Positions 15,779-24,241 of a stretch of 56,990 bases of DNA are shown here, piece by piece. The DNA lies in assembly GCA_020634495.1 (NCBI GenBank), contig JACKBR010000030.1, positions 1 through 56,990 of the forward strand, read 5' to 3'. The notes under the pieces are model-generated. The model was not told where the DNA came from. It ran no database searches and saw nothing but the letters and a program-made list of their open reading frames with translations. The stretch's first letter is position 1. Every line of letters starts with the position of its first letter. Both the position numbers and the translations under genes were made by a program. Source of the stretch: Ardenticatenaceae bacterium (lineage in GTDB: Bacteria; Chloroflexota; Anaerolineae; Promineifilales; Promineifilaceae).

Positions 15779-17349
15779 GGCTCAATCTCCGTCTGAATCC
15801 GCGTTACCAAATACGGCACCCGGTCAAACCAGACCGGCCAGATGTCCAGGGTGGGCGCGGCGCGGAGCGGTAGATTTTGGTAGAGGTAGGCAGCGGCCGT
15901 TTCTGGGGATTGTCCGGTAACGGCCGTAATCGCCCCATCCAGCGCCAGATTCGCCGCCACAACCCCCTCGCCAATCATAGAAAAGGTCACCCGGCCGGAC
16001 TCATCCACCGCCACCACGCTGCCGCTGCTGAAGCGGATGCTCTCTGGCACCAGCGTAAAGCCGCCCGGCACGGCCTGCCCCAGCGAGTCGAAAGCTAATC
16101 CTGAGGCAACTGTGGTGTCAACGGCCGTTCCCTGCAATTCCGCACGCAAAACCAGGGTCAATTCGGCCGTTTGCTCACCCACATCATGCGAAAACGTTTC
16201 ATCCAGGATTGTCACTACGCGAATCGCATCTTTGGATAAGAATTCCCGCTCGGTTAGCTGCGCTTCCATGTTGGCCAGGGCCACCGCCTGCAAAAATTGC
16301 AGCGCCTGCGCCCGCAGCCGTTCCTGATCTTCCGGGGCGACTGCGGCCGTTTCCCGCACCGCGCCGCCCGTCATCTCTTCCAAATTGCGCACTTCCACCT
16401 GCAAACCGAGCGCCCCCTGCACCCGGTTCACCAAATTTTCCGCCACATTGCCCTGCGGGCCAGGTTCCTCAGCGATGACCTCCACTTCGGCCGTGCTTCC
16501 CACCGCTTCCGCCAGCGCCACCTCCGCCAATGTTTGGAAGGCGATGTTGCTGCCGTCCGACGTGCTAACGCGGGTTCCAGCGGGAATGATCACAGGCTGG
16601 GGCAGCTGGTTCACAAAGAGCACCGTACCCCGCGCTGGCGCATCTGGCAGCTCGACTGAACCAGTGGTCGCCACGCTGGTTTGCCACGATTCGGTTGCTG
16701 TCAACAGCCGGGCAGGCACGGTGTTCAGCGCATAATCCACCGCCTCCACCGCCGGATCAGCAATGACGGCCCGCTCCACGCGCACGGTCTCGGTTTCTGG
16801 CTGCAAAATGATGGTCGCGCCGGGCACAGCATAGGTGAAAGCAATGTACAAAACAGCCAAAGTCAGGCAAAAAAGGGCAATTGCCAGGTAGCGCACCAGC
16901 CACAACCGCAGGGTTGATTTTGGGGATAGGCGTCGGTTCATTTCCTGGCGGTCGGCGGGGTCCAGAGTGGGATACGGCCGTTCCTCAAGCAAAGACGATT
17001 TGCCCACAGCCTCCCAAACGCCATCCCCCACCGCAGGCAGCCCCACCCGCTCCGACCGCTTACGGCCACGCCACCAACCCCGGCGGCTCGTCTCCGCTAT
17101 TTCCACCGAGGGAAAAACGGGCAGGCCAATCGCCCGCGCCTGCCGAGAAATCGGCACATCTGGCGTTACCAGCCCAATTTCCAGTCGCTGCCGGTCAGCA
17201 AAACGGCGCAGGCGCACCAAATCCAGCCCCTCACGCAGCACCCCACCGCTTTCCGGCAGCACCAGCAGCGCCTGCTGTTCACCCGCCCAGGTCAACCGGT
17301 CAAAAATCGAAATGATGTCGTCTGAATCGTCGAGGTGGATTATGTGCAT
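15775..17349 (-). CDS. Membrane-anchored baseplate J-like domain protein
   Basis: The protein has 524 residues. The N-terminal part (1-160) is a soluble region beginning MHIIHLDDSDDIISIFDRL with LVLPESGGVL and IGLVTPDVPISRQARAIG, which looks like a P-loop-less alpha/beta domain. A transmembrane helix follows (about 150-172), then a baseplate J/gp47-type region: ARGTVLFVNQLPQPVIIPAG, V-S-T-S-D-G, EVEVIAEEPGPQGNVAENLV. Free-standing, membrane-anchored baseplate-J proteins are known in Chloroflexota, and no other phage-tail gene is nearby, so a cell-envelope role is more likely than a contractile tail. The start follows a GGAGATTGG repeat and has no obvious Shine-Dalgarno. Confidence 0.75.
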   Translation of the reverse strand: MHIIHLDDSDDIISIFDRLTWAGEQQALLVLPESGGVLREGLDLVRLRRFADRQRLEIGLVTPDVPISRQARAIGLPVFPSVEIAETSRRGWWRGRKRSERVGLPAVGDGVWEAVGKSSLLEERPYPTLDPADRQEMNRRLSPKSTLRLWLVRYLAIALFCLTLAVLYIAFTYAVPGATIILQPETETVRVERAVIADPAVEAVDYALNTVPARLLTATESWQTSVATTGSVELPDAPARGTVLFVNQLPQPVIIPAGTRVSTSDGSNIAFQTLAEVALAEAVGSTAEVEVIAEEPGPQGNVAENLVNRVQGALGLQVEVRNLEEMTGGAVRETAAVAPEDQERLRAQALQFLQAVALANMEAQLTEREFLSKDAIRVVTILDETFSHDVGEQTAELTLVLRAELQGTAVDTTVASGLAFDSLGQAVPGGFTLVPESIRFSSGSVVAVDESGRVTFSMIGEGVVAANLALDGAITAVTGQSPETAAAYLYQNLPLRAAPTLDIWPVWFDRVPYLVTRIQTEIEP

Positions 17350-17425
17350 GGAGGAGAATTGGAGATTGGAGATTGGAGATTGAGCCTGTTTCTAGTCTCT
17401 AATCTCCAATCTCTAATCTCCTCTT
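17348..17425. repeat. GGAGATTGGAGATTGG-type word-repeat hairpin
   Basis: Three copies of GGAGATTGGAGATTGG words are followed by the inverse TCTAATCTCCAATCTCTAAT. Relatives are at 44624-44682 (inside a gene) and at the right edge (56979-56990). It fills the gap between alaS and the baseplate-J gene. Confidence 0.75.
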
Positions 17426-20108
17426 ACTTCAGCGCCTTCTCAATCAAGCTCGGCACCAACGCCAGCGCCTCTGGCAATTTGGCCGCATCCTTGCCGCCTG
17501 CCTGGGCCATGTCGGGGCGACCGCCGCCACCGCCGCCCACCACTTTGGCCACGTCGCGCACGATGTCGCCCGCTTTGATGCCGCGCGGAATCAAATCTTT
17601 GGTGACGGCGACGATGAAGATCGGTTTGTCGTTGTTGACGGTGGCCAATACGGCCGTTCCCGATCCCACATTATCCCGAAAACGATCCGCCATCTGGCGC
17701 AGGCCGTCCACGTCCACGCCGTCCACCTGGGCGGTGAGCAGCTTCACGCCTTTCACTTCTGTGGTTTGCGCTAGAATCGAATCAAACTGGAATGCGGCCA
17801 ATTTTTGCTGCATCTGCTCGACGCGCTTTTGCGCCGCCTTCTGCTCCGCTTGCAGCGCCTCCACGCGGGATTCCAGCTCGGAAACGGGTACGTTGAGCTG
17901 CCCGGCCAGCCGGTCCAGCAAGTTCAGCCGCTCGGCAATGAGCTGCCGCGCTGCGCGACCGGTCACCGCTTCCACGCGGCGCACGCCCGCGGAAACGGCC
18001 CCCTCGCTGGTGAAGCGGAACAGACCAATGTCGTTGGTTTCGGCCACGTGCAGGCCACCGCAGAGTTCAAAGCTGTACGGCCGTTCGCCGTCGTAACCAA
18101 TCTGCACCGTGCGCACAATCTCGCCGTACTTTTCGCCAAACAGGGCCATCGCCCCCTGGCCAATCGCTTCTTTCTGGCCCATGTACTCAATTTCTACGGG
18201 ATAGTTGGCCAAAATTGCGCCGTTGATCTTCTCTTCAATCTCGGCCAGCGTGCCGTTGTCCACGCCATGATCGTGGGTAAAGTCAAAGCGCAGCCGGTCT
18301 GGAGCCACCAGCGAGCCAGCCTGGGTGACGTGCGTGCCCAGCCGGTCGCGCAGTTCCTGGTGCAAAATGTGGGTGGCGGTGTGGTTGCGGCGAATGTCGC
18401 TGCGGCGGGTGTTATCTACTTGCAGGCGAACGGGCTGGTTGAGGGAAAATTCGCCCTGAACCACCTGTCCAACCTGCACCACCAGGCCGTTGAGCGGCTT
18501 GCGCGTGTCCTCTACACGAAAAACCGCGCCGCCATCCAGCCCTAAAATTTGCCCGGTATCGCTCACCTCACCGCCAGACTCGACGTAAAAGTTGGAAACG
18601 GCCGTTACCATCTCCACCTTCTCCCCCACCTTCACCAACTCAACCAGCTCGCCATCGCGGATGAGGCCTACAATTTCCGACTCGGTTTCAGCGCCCATGT
18701 ACGGATCGTACTCCACGCCGTCTTCCAGTTGGCCGGACGTTTGGAGATTGGTGAGGAGACGGCCGTACACGCCCGTGTCGCCGCTGTATTCGCCAAACGC
18801 CCCTTTGCCGCTGGCAATGGCGTGCGCCTCACGCGCTGCGTTGTACCCTTTTTCATCCACGGTGAAGCCGCGCTCCTGCACCACATCACGGGTAATTTCC
18901 AGGGGCAGGCCGTGCGTCGCGTACAAATCAAAGGCTACCTCGCCAGAAATTTCCTTCTCGCCCTGCTCGTTCAGTTCGGTCATCACCTGGTGCAGCTGGA
19001 TCAAAGCCGATTCCAACGTGCGGGCAAATTTCTTTTCTTCCTGGGTAAGCGTGCGTAAAACATGCTCCTCGCGCAGTTTCAATTCCGGGTACGCCTCGCC
19101 CATTTGCCCAATGAACACTTTGGCAATTTCGGCCAAAAACGGCCCGGTGAAGCCGATGCTAAAGCCAAAACGCACCGCCCGCCGGATGATCATGCGCAGG
19201 ACGTAGCCCGCCCCAGTGCTGCCAGGGCGCACGCCGTCGGCAATCAAAAAGGTGGCTGCCCGGCCATGGTCGGCAATCACGCGATAGCCCACCAGGTGCT
19301 CCTGTCGCTGCTCGGCGCTATCACCCAACAGCTCCTGCACGCGGTTCAGCACACCACTGAACAGATCGGTGTCGTAGTTGTTGTCGGTGCGCTGCATAAT
19401 GCGCACCATGCGCTCCAACCCCAGCCCGGTGTCCACCGACGGCTTGGGCAGCGGCGTGAGACTGCCATCTTTTTCGCGGTTGAACTGCATGAAAACGAGG
19501 TTCCAAAACTCCAGGAACTCTTCGTCATCATCAGCATTCAGCTGGTTGGGGTCACAGGTGGCCATGTCGCCCATGTAGTAAAACATTTCGGAGTTGGGGC
19601 CGCAGGGGCCGGTTTCGCCCATTTCCCAGAAGTTGTCTTTTTTGCCAAAGCGCAGGATTTTTTCGGCAGGCAGATAGCGCTGCCACAGCGCAAACGATTC
19701 ATCGTCGTCGGTGTAGATGGTGGCCCAAAGCCGCTCTTCTTCCAGCTCCATCACGCCGGTGACAAACTGCCAGGCAAAGTCGATGGCTTCCTTTTTGAAG
19801 TAGTCGCCAAAGGAGAAGTTGCCCATCATCTCAAAAAAGGTGTGGTGGCGTGGCGACGGGCCGACGTTCTCTAAATCGTTGTGCTTGCCCTGGACGCGCA
19901 TTACTTTTTGGGCAGTGGCGGCGCGGGTGTACGGCCGTTTCTCGCGCCCTAAAAACACGTCTACAAATTGGTTCATCCCGGCGTTGGTGAACAGCAAGGT
20001 TGGATTGTCGTGCTGGGGCAGCGGCGCACTGGCCACCACCTCGTGATGCACTTCGTTAAAATAATCTAAAAATGCTTTGCGAATTTCGTTACTGGTTGTG
20101 GGTCTCAT
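17424..20108 (-). CDS. alaS: Alanyl-tRNA synthetase
   Basis: This is a full-length, single-chain AlaS of about 894 residues. Class II motifs are at the N-terminus (LLFTNAGMNQFVDVFLG, VGPSPRHHTFFEMMGNFSFG), the editing domain has RNHTATHILHQELR, and a Cys-His metal site lies at C-G-G-L-H-V. The C-terminal dimerisation/C-Ala domain ends in V-V-G-G-G-G-G-G-R-P-D-M-A-Q-A-G-G. ATG at 20108 is preferred, with GGAG five bases upstream; a GTG at 20114 overlaps that Shine-Dalgarno. Upstream lie an Ala-rich leader peptide and an intrinsic terminator with alternative pairings (20244-20405), which imply attenuation by charged tRNA-Ala. Five ACGGCCGT copies are inside the gene. Confidence 0.97.
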   Translation of the reverse strand: MRPTTSNEIRKAFLDYFNEVHHEVVASAPLPQHDNPTLLFTNAGMNQFVDVFLGREKRPYTRAATAQKVMRVQGKHNDLENVGPSPRHHTFFEMMGNFSFGDYFKKEAIDFAWQFVTGVMELEEERLWATIYTDDDESFALWQRYLPAEKILRFGKKDNFWEMGETGPCGPNSEMFYYMGDMATCDPNQLNADDDEEFLEFWNLVFMQFNREKDGSLTPLPKPSVDTGLGLERMVRIMQRTDNNYDTDLFSGVLNRVQELLGDSAEQRQEHLVGYRVIADHGRAATFLIADGVRPGSTGAGYVLRMIIRRAVRFGFSIGFTGPFLAEIAKVFIGQMGEAYPELKLREEHVLRTLTQEEKKFARTLESALIQLHQVMTELNEQGEKEISGEVAFDLYATHGLPLEITRDVVQERGFTVDEKGYNAAREAHAIASGKGAFGEYSGDTGVYGRLLTNLQTSGQLEDGVEYDPYMGAETESEIVGLIRDGELVELVKVGEKVEMVTAVSNFYVESGGEVSDTGQILGLDGGAVFRVEDTRKPLNGLVVQVGQVVQGEFSLNQPVRLQVDNTRRSDIRRNHTATHILHQELRDRLGTHVTQAGSLVAPDRLRFDFTHDHGVDNGTLAEIEEKINGAILANYPVEIEYMGQKEAIGQGAMALFGEKYGEIVRTVQIGYDGERPYSFELCGGLHVAETNDIGLFRFTSEGAVSAGVRRVEAVTGRAARQLIAERLNLLDRLAGQLNVPVSELESRVEALQAEQKAAQKRVEQMQQKLAAFQFDSILAQTTEVKGVKLLTAQVDGVDVDGLRQMADRFRDNVGSGTAVLATVNNDKPIFIVAVTKDLIPRGIKAGDIVRDVAKVVGGGGGGRPDMAQAGGKDAAKLPEALALVPSLIEKALK

Positions 20109-20119
20109 TTTCACTCCGT

Positions 20120-20215
20120 TTTGTCAGTAATCAGTTTGTCAGTGTTCAGTAGGTCAGTATTCAGTGGGCCGACTCAAAGACTGGTCACTGATTACTGCTT
20201 ACTGATTACTGAAAA
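20120..20215. repeat. CAGTAATCAGT-family word-repeat hairpin in the alaS leader
   Basis: CAGTAATCAGTTTGTCAGTG and TTCAGTAGGTCAGTATTCAG are followed by inverse words CACTGATTACTGCTTACTGA. The block lies between the attenuator terminator and the alaS start. Confidence 0.7.
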
Positions 20216-20243
20216 CCGACCACCGGAATTTTACCGTAGCAAC

Positions 20244-20287
20244 AAAAAACCGCCAGACGGCACTTTTGGTGCTTGCAGTCTGGCGGC
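20244..20287 (-). terminator. Attenuator (regulated intrinsic terminator) of alaS
   Basis: On the minus strand GCCGCCAGAC (20287-20278) pairs with GTCTGGCGG (20258-20250), extended by GCAC/GTGC around a short loop, and is followed by six T (20249-20244). The upstream arm contains GCCAGACT, which is also fully complementary to AGTCTGGC (20342-20335) inside the leader-peptide gene, so an antiterminator can replace the terminator. Confidence 0.85.
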
Positions 20288-20318
20288 TAAGGTGCTGCGC
20301 TTAAATTGTAGTGAAAAC

Positions 20319-20405
20319 TCAGGCAGCAGCATTTGCCAGACTGATGGTCTGGGCGGCGGCTGCGGCGGCGCTTACGGGCCGGTAAGTCTTCACAAAGTCA
20401 ATCAT
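20319..20405 (-). CDS. Alanine-rich leader peptide of alaS (28 residues)
   Basis: This small frame reads MIDFVKTYRPVS, then six consecutive alanine codons (GCC GCC GCA GCC GCC GCC), QTISL, A-N and three more alanine codons before TGA: ten Ala in 28 residues. The final Ala run and the stop lie about 30 bases before the terminator. Within the coding sequence CCAGAC (20352-20347) can pair with GTCTGG, and AGTCTGGC (20342-20335) can pair with the 5' arm of the terminator. This is the arrangement of a ribosome-mediated attenuator: stalling at Ala codons when Ala-tRNA is scarce would free the antiterminator. No Shine-Dalgarno is seen. The promoter at 20413-20441 would start the transcript at or next to the ATG, so it is probably leaderless. 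Confidence 0.75.
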   Translation of the reverse strand: MIDFVKTYRPVSAAAAAAQTISLANAAA

Positions 20406-20412
20406 GGGGCAA

Positions 20413-20441
20413 ATGGTAGCAAATCACTCCTGGGGTGTCAA
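20413..20441 (-). promoter_or_regulatory. Promoter of the alaS leader transcript
   Basis: On the minus strand a perfect TTGACA (20441-20436), a 17-base spacer and TACCAT (20418-20413) preceded by TGC (extended -10) predict initiation at about 20405, the A of the leader-peptide ATG. The promoter overlaps the end of the upstream lipoprotein gene. Confidence 0.65.
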
Positions 20442-21563
20442 CGGCAAAATGGTGGGTTCGCCACCGCTGACAATGACAACGCTTTCGCCTGCTTCGTACC
20501 AGCCTGCCAGCTGGGCATCGTCGATTTGCTGGGTGACAACGGCCGTACCAAACCCATCGCCAAACTGGTACACCACCACGCTGGAACCAAACATGCCTTC
20601 AGACTCGGCGATGAGCTGGCTGGTGGCGGATGAGTAGAGCATGGCAAACGGCCGTGTTCCTGGCAGCGCCGCGCCATCTTCGCCAACCGGGGTAATCGTT
20701 TCGCTGCCGTCAGCCGCCACAATGGTGAATGGGGCAGCGGCATAGAGCAGGTAGCCAGAATTGCCCAGCCAGAGCGGGGCATCGCCAATCCAGCCGCTGT
20801 TGGCATACACGCCGCTGGCAATTGGCGGAGCGCCAGAGTCCACATCTGCACTGGTAACAAACAGCTCGTTATCGCGCAGGTAGGCAAGGAAACGGCCGTC
20901 TGGCGACCAGGAAAAATACGGATCAATGTCTTCAACCAGCAGCAACTCGATGTCTGGCTCCAATTTCAGAACCAAGTCAAATCCGCGACCGCTGTGTTTG
21001 GCCACGGCGACAACTGGTTGGCCAGACGCAGCGGGAACCGGGGAAAGCGCTGCCCGACCAATGTTGGCTTCTTCCCAAAGCTGATCGATGCCGCTGGCAA
21101 AGTTGTACAGGTGCAGATCAGTAACTGACTGCTGGTTGGTAGTTGCGCCCCAAAATTTGCTGCCGTAGGCCAGCCAGCCCGCCTGGTAATCAAAAAAGAT
21201 TTCGGCGGCCACGGGCAGTGGTTGGTAGGCAAGCTCACTATTTTTGAGCATGAGCACTGGCTGGCCAAAGTTGCCGGTGGCGTAGGGCAGCCAAACAAAA
21301 GCGGGCACCTCCGGGGGAACGGCCGTTGCTGGCAGCGCGGTGGGTCGTCGGGTGGCCAGTGGCTGCGGCGTTGGGGGAATCACGGTTGGGGGGCGGGTGT
21401 TGGTGGGCAAAATGGGGACGGCCGTTGCCGTGGGCGCACTTGCCTCCTCAACCGCAATCTCTAACTGGGCAACTGTTGGGGGAACGGCCGTTGCTGTGGG
21501 CGCTGCTTCTGCGCCGCAGCCAAGCAGCAGCCCAAGCAAAATCAACCAGCTTACTCTTTTCAT
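20424..21563 (-). CDS. WD40-like propeller lipoprotein with Thr/Pro linker
   Basis: The 379-residue protein has a lipoprotein signal peptide (LILLGLLLGC, Cys at about 16) and a 75-residue linker rich in Pro, Thr, Ala and Val. The linker TATAVPP/TATAVPI repeats are written by ACGGCCGT copies at 21319, 21419 and 21483. A beta-propeller-like region with YFSWSPDGRFLAYLRDNELF follows. AAGGA lies about nine bases before the ATG. It would sit on the outer face of the membrane. No ligand or enzymatic role can be inferred. Its 3' end carries the alaS leader promoter, but a functional link to alaS is not implied. Confidence 0.82.
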   Translation of the reverse strand: MKRVSWLILLGLLLGCGAEAAPTATAVPPTVAQLEIAVEEASAPTATAVPILPTNTRPPTVIPPTPQPLATRRPTALPATAVPPEVPAFVWLPYATGNFGQPVLMLKNSELAYQPLPVAAEIFFDYQAGWLAYGSKFWGATTNQQSVTDLHLYNFASGIDQLWEEANIGRAALSPVPAASGQPVVAVAKHSGRGFDLVLKLEPDIELLLVEDIDPYFSWSPDGRFLAYLRDNELFVTSADVDSGAPPIASGVYANSGWIGDAPLWLGNSGYLLYAAAPFTIVAADGSETITPVGEDGAALPGTRPFAMLYSSATSQLIAESEGMFGSSVVVYQFGDGFGTAVVTQQIDDAQLAGWYEAGESVVIVSGGEPTILPLTPQE

Positions 21564-21764
21564 TCACAAAATCCTTTCAAGACACCCCTATGTAAAAGCG
21601 GGAAAGTCCTTTAAATAAACCGATGCCATTTCTTCCGCTTTTACTTGAGCAAACCACAGAGAAATCGCCCTTCGTTTTTTTAAGAACTTACTGTGATGTG
21701 CTTAAGTGGAGAACAAAAAGTCCTGTAAAAACAATCGTCTTATTTGAGCTTTTTGTTCTCCTGA

Positions 21765-21819
21765 AAGTAAATCACAGGTTGCGCTCAGGTTTTTAAGCAA
21801 CTTTTCGTGATTTACTTAA
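21765..21819. repeat. Inverted/direct repeat GTGATTTACTTAA at the lplA 3' end
   Basis: AAGTAAATCAC (21765-21775) is inverted at 21807-21817, with an inner GTTGC/GCAAC pair, and overlaps the lplA stop codon. A direct copy GTGATTTACTTAA lies on the far side of lplA at 22819-22831. In the rest of the 21564-21815 gap only a GGAGAACAAAAAG / CTTTTTGTTCTCC inverted repeat (about 21709-21761) is seen. Confidence 0.6.
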
Positions 21820-22799
21820 AACAGCAGCTTGAGGAATGTCTCTTTTTCCAATGGCCCAAAATATGGCGCTAACTCTGTACCCGCAAGCGCCTCAGCCAGC
21901 ACATCGGCATCGTAACGTAAACCGGTCAGCCGCATTTCTAGTTCAGCAACATCTTGCTGGCCGCTAAAATCACCATAAATCTTGATGGCCTGAATGTGCC
22001 CTTTTTCCACATCGATCCGGGCATCCAACGTGCCCACGGGTAATTTTTCAGTTTTTTGGATATTGAAGGCGGGGGAACGGCCGTAATTCCAATCCCACGT
22101 CATGTACCGCTGGGTCGCAATCTCCCGAATCATCTCCCAATCTGCGGCCGTTAACACATATTGCGGCACGTCACGCCCAGCAAAGATACCGTTTAGCAGC
22201 GCTCGGCGCAGGTGGGCAATATCCATCTCTTTAGACAGATGCTCCTTCACGTTAGTCACAAAAGAACGCACCGACTGCACGGCATTCGACGTAATTTTTA
22301 CCTGTCGTGGGTTAATCGCCCGCAGCATATTTTCCAGATTCGTGTTAAACAGAATGGTACCGTGGCTAAACATCCGCCCCCCAGTAGCATACTGCGCATT
22401 GCCAGAAACCTTCTTGCCATCGACAAAAATGTCGCTTTTGCCTTGCAGCACAGCGTTCACCCCCAAATCGTTCAACACCTCGATCACAGGCTGCGTAAAC
22501 TTCTCAAAATTGTGCAAATCTTGTTTGCCCAGGGTGATAAAGCTGAAATTCAGATTGCCTAAATCATGGTAGACCGCCCCGCCACCAGAAAGCCGCCGCA
22601 CGACATGAATCTTATTTTCACGAACAAAATCGGGATCAATTTCCTCCATGCCGTTTTGGTTACGCCCAAGAATGACTGAAGGTGTATTGATGTAAAAAAG
22701 CAGCAGTGGTTCCACTACCTTTACATTGCGCAGCAGATGTTCCTCAATTGCCAGATTTATTCTGGGATCGGTGGTTTCTTGATTATCGACAAAGAGCAT
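21816..22799 (-). CDS. lplA: Lipoate-protein ligase A
   Basis: The 327-residue protein has the large N-terminal ligase domain and the C-terminal accessory domain, so it is the bacterial LplA/LplJ type that activates free lipoate with ATP and attaches it to lipoyl domains. Motifs visible are PSVILGRNQNG, VVRRLSGGGAVYHDLGNLNF, DIFVDGKKVSGNAQY with the substrate-binding Lys, and F-S-H-G-T-I-L-F-N. Its lipoyl targets are not encoded in this window. The gene stands alone, is less GC-rich than its neighbours, carries only one ACGGCCGT, and is flanked by direct repeats GTGATTTACTTAA. Only a weak AAAAGA precedes the ATG. Confidence 0.95.
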   Translation of the reverse strand: MLFVDNQETTDPRINLAIEEHLLRNVKVVEPLLLFYINTPSVILGRNQNGMEEIDPDFVRENKIHVVRRLSGGGAVYHDLGNLNFSFITLGKQDLHNFEKFTQPVIEVLNDLGVNAVLQGKSDIFVDGKKVSGNAQYATGGRMFSHGTILFNTNLENMLRAINPRQVKITSNAVQSVRSFVTNVKEHLSKEMDIAHLRRALLNGIFAGRDVPQYVLTAADWEMIREIATQRYMTWDWNYGRSPAFNIQKTEKLPVGTLDARIDVEKGHIQAIKIYGDFSGQQDVAELEMRLTGLRYDADVLAEALAGTELAPYFGPLEKETFLKLLF

Positions 22800-23008
22800 A
22801 TGTTGGTCTTTTTATCCGGTGATTTACTTAAGCTGGCTCATTTTACCAGTCCAGCCCAATTCTGCACTGGCAAATTTTGCAGCCAGGTTGGGATGTATTC
22901 CCTATTGTTGCCAGGGCGGGGCTTTTTGTAAGCTTGTGTCATCATAAACACCTTATTGTTGAACTTAGGCAATCATTCGCTATTACATTCTTCAAGAGAC
23001 TATCAATG

Positions 23009-23037
23009 TTGCGTGAGTTCTATTTATTTCATAAGTA
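23009..23037 (+). promoter_or_regulatory. Possible promoter of the receiver-histidine kinase gene
   Basis: TTGCGT (23009-23014), a 17-base spacer and TAAGTA (23032-23037) would start the transcript about eight bases before the ATG at 23053, where no Shine-Dalgarno is visible. The match is moderate. The rest of the 22800-23052 divergent gap shows only the GTGATTTACTTAA word. Confidence 0.35.
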
Positions 23038-23052
23038 CTTTTTTTTAACCGA

Positions 23053-24144
23053 ATGGCTAAATTATTAATTGTAGACGATGATCCATTTGTAACTGAATCT
23101 CTAAAAGTTGGGTTGGCAGATCGGGGGCACGAAGTTTTTGCCGGACATAATGGCCAAGAAGGCGTGGATTTGGTTAGCGAACTCACGCCAGATTTGGTGA
23201 TTATTGATATGACGATGCCAATTATGGACGGGCTGGAAGCCACTGAACAGATTCGCCTGCAATCGGATGTCCCCATTATTATGCTGACGGCCGAAACGGA
23301 TGAAGAGGATGTGATTGTTGCGCTGGAAGCTGGCGTGGACGAATATCTTGGCAAGCCGTTTCGGCTTAATGAGCTTGCGGCACGTGTCCAGGCACTCATC
23401 CGGCGTCACAATTGGGCCAGGGTTAGAACGGAAGAAGAGGTTGCCCAACTCAAACAAAATTTGATGTCCACGATGACCCATGAGCTGCGCACTCCCATTG
23501 CTGTCATCCTCAATACGTTAGAGATTGTTTTTGCTTCGGCTGGCACAAATGATTTTCAATCTCAGCTGCGCTTTTTGGAGAAGGTACAGCACAGCACCCA
23601 CACGCTAAACCGTCTGGTGGAGGATTTGCTGATTTTGGCCCAGATTGATGAAGGGTTGCAGATTTTAAGACGGCCGTTTCCCCTCCGTGATGAGCTTGAC
23701 CGCAACATTGCCAAAATGCAAACGGAGATTTCAGCGCGTGGTTTAACCATCCAAAACGACATTGCCCCAGACCTAACCATAAATGGCGACACCCACAAGC
23801 TGCGCCATCTTTTTTACCATTTGCTAGACAACGCCGTAAAATTCAGTGCGCCAAACCAAACCGTTTGGCTGTCGGCAAAAACTTGTGACAATGGGGAGAT
23901 TCAGCTGGGCATTACCGACGAAGGGATTGGCATCGATCCGAGCAACCATGAAAAAATATTTGACCGCTTTTTTCAGCTGAATCGGGGGGATAACCGTTCG
24001 CACGGGGGCTTGGGCATTGGCTTAACCATTGTCAAAGCATTAGCCGAAGCGCATGACGGCCGTATCTGTGTCATCAGCGCACCCAACACCGGCAGCCAAT
24101 TCATCCTCACCTTCCCGCCAGCCGAAGCCGAATGGTCTGTGTAG
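23053..24144 (+). CDS. Receiver domain fused to histidine kinase
   Basis: This 363-residue soluble protein starts with a response-regulator receiver (1-118; LLIVDDDPFV, phospho-acceptor Asp52 in L-V-I-I-D-M-T-M-P, T79, Lys101 in L-G-K-P-F). It continues into a HisKA dimerisation domain (MSTMTHELRTP, His143) and an HATPase domain (H-L-L-D-N-A-V-K-F-S, TDEGIGIDP, G-G-L-G-I-G-L-T-I). There is no membrane segment or output domain, so it is likely an intermediate in a phosphorelay fed by another kinase. It is one of the few plus-strand genes and stands alone between lplA and a convergent M23 peptidase gene. Confidence 0.93.
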   Translation: MAKLLIVDDDPFVTESLKVGLADRGHEVFAGHNGQEGVDLVSELTPDLVIIDMTMPIMDGLEATEQIRLQSDVPIIMLTAETDEEDVIVALEAGVDEYLGKPFRLNELAARVQALIRRHNWARVRTEEEVAQLKQNLMSTMTHELRTPIAVILNTLEIVFASAGTNDFQSQLRFLEKVQHSTHTLNRLVEDLLILAQIDEGLQILRRPFPLRDELDRNIAKMQTEISARGLTIQNDIAPDLTINGDTHKLRHLFYHLLDNAVKFSAPNQTVWLSAKTCDNGEIQLGITDEGIGIDPSNHEKIFDRFFQLNRGDNRSHGGLGIGLTIVKALAEAHDGRICVISAPNTGSQFILTFPPAEAEWSV

Positions 24145-24241
24145 CAGCCGCCCATCCAATTTGGTTATATCAAAAATTAGGTGCAAGCAAATCGGTTGAA
24201 AACGAAAGGCGTTTTCTCTGTGCTTTGCGCATGAAATCAGG

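Noticed and set aside
15775..17349. Prophage or contractile injection system suggested by the baseplate-J domain
   Set aside because: No other tail, capsid, integrase or lysis gene is present, and the protein has a membrane helix.
21816..21818. T-box or other riboswitch upstream of alaS or lplA
   Set aside because: No T-box motif (GGTGGTACCGCG-like) occurs upstream of either. alaS instead has the Ala-rich frame and hairpins, and lplA shows only repeat words.
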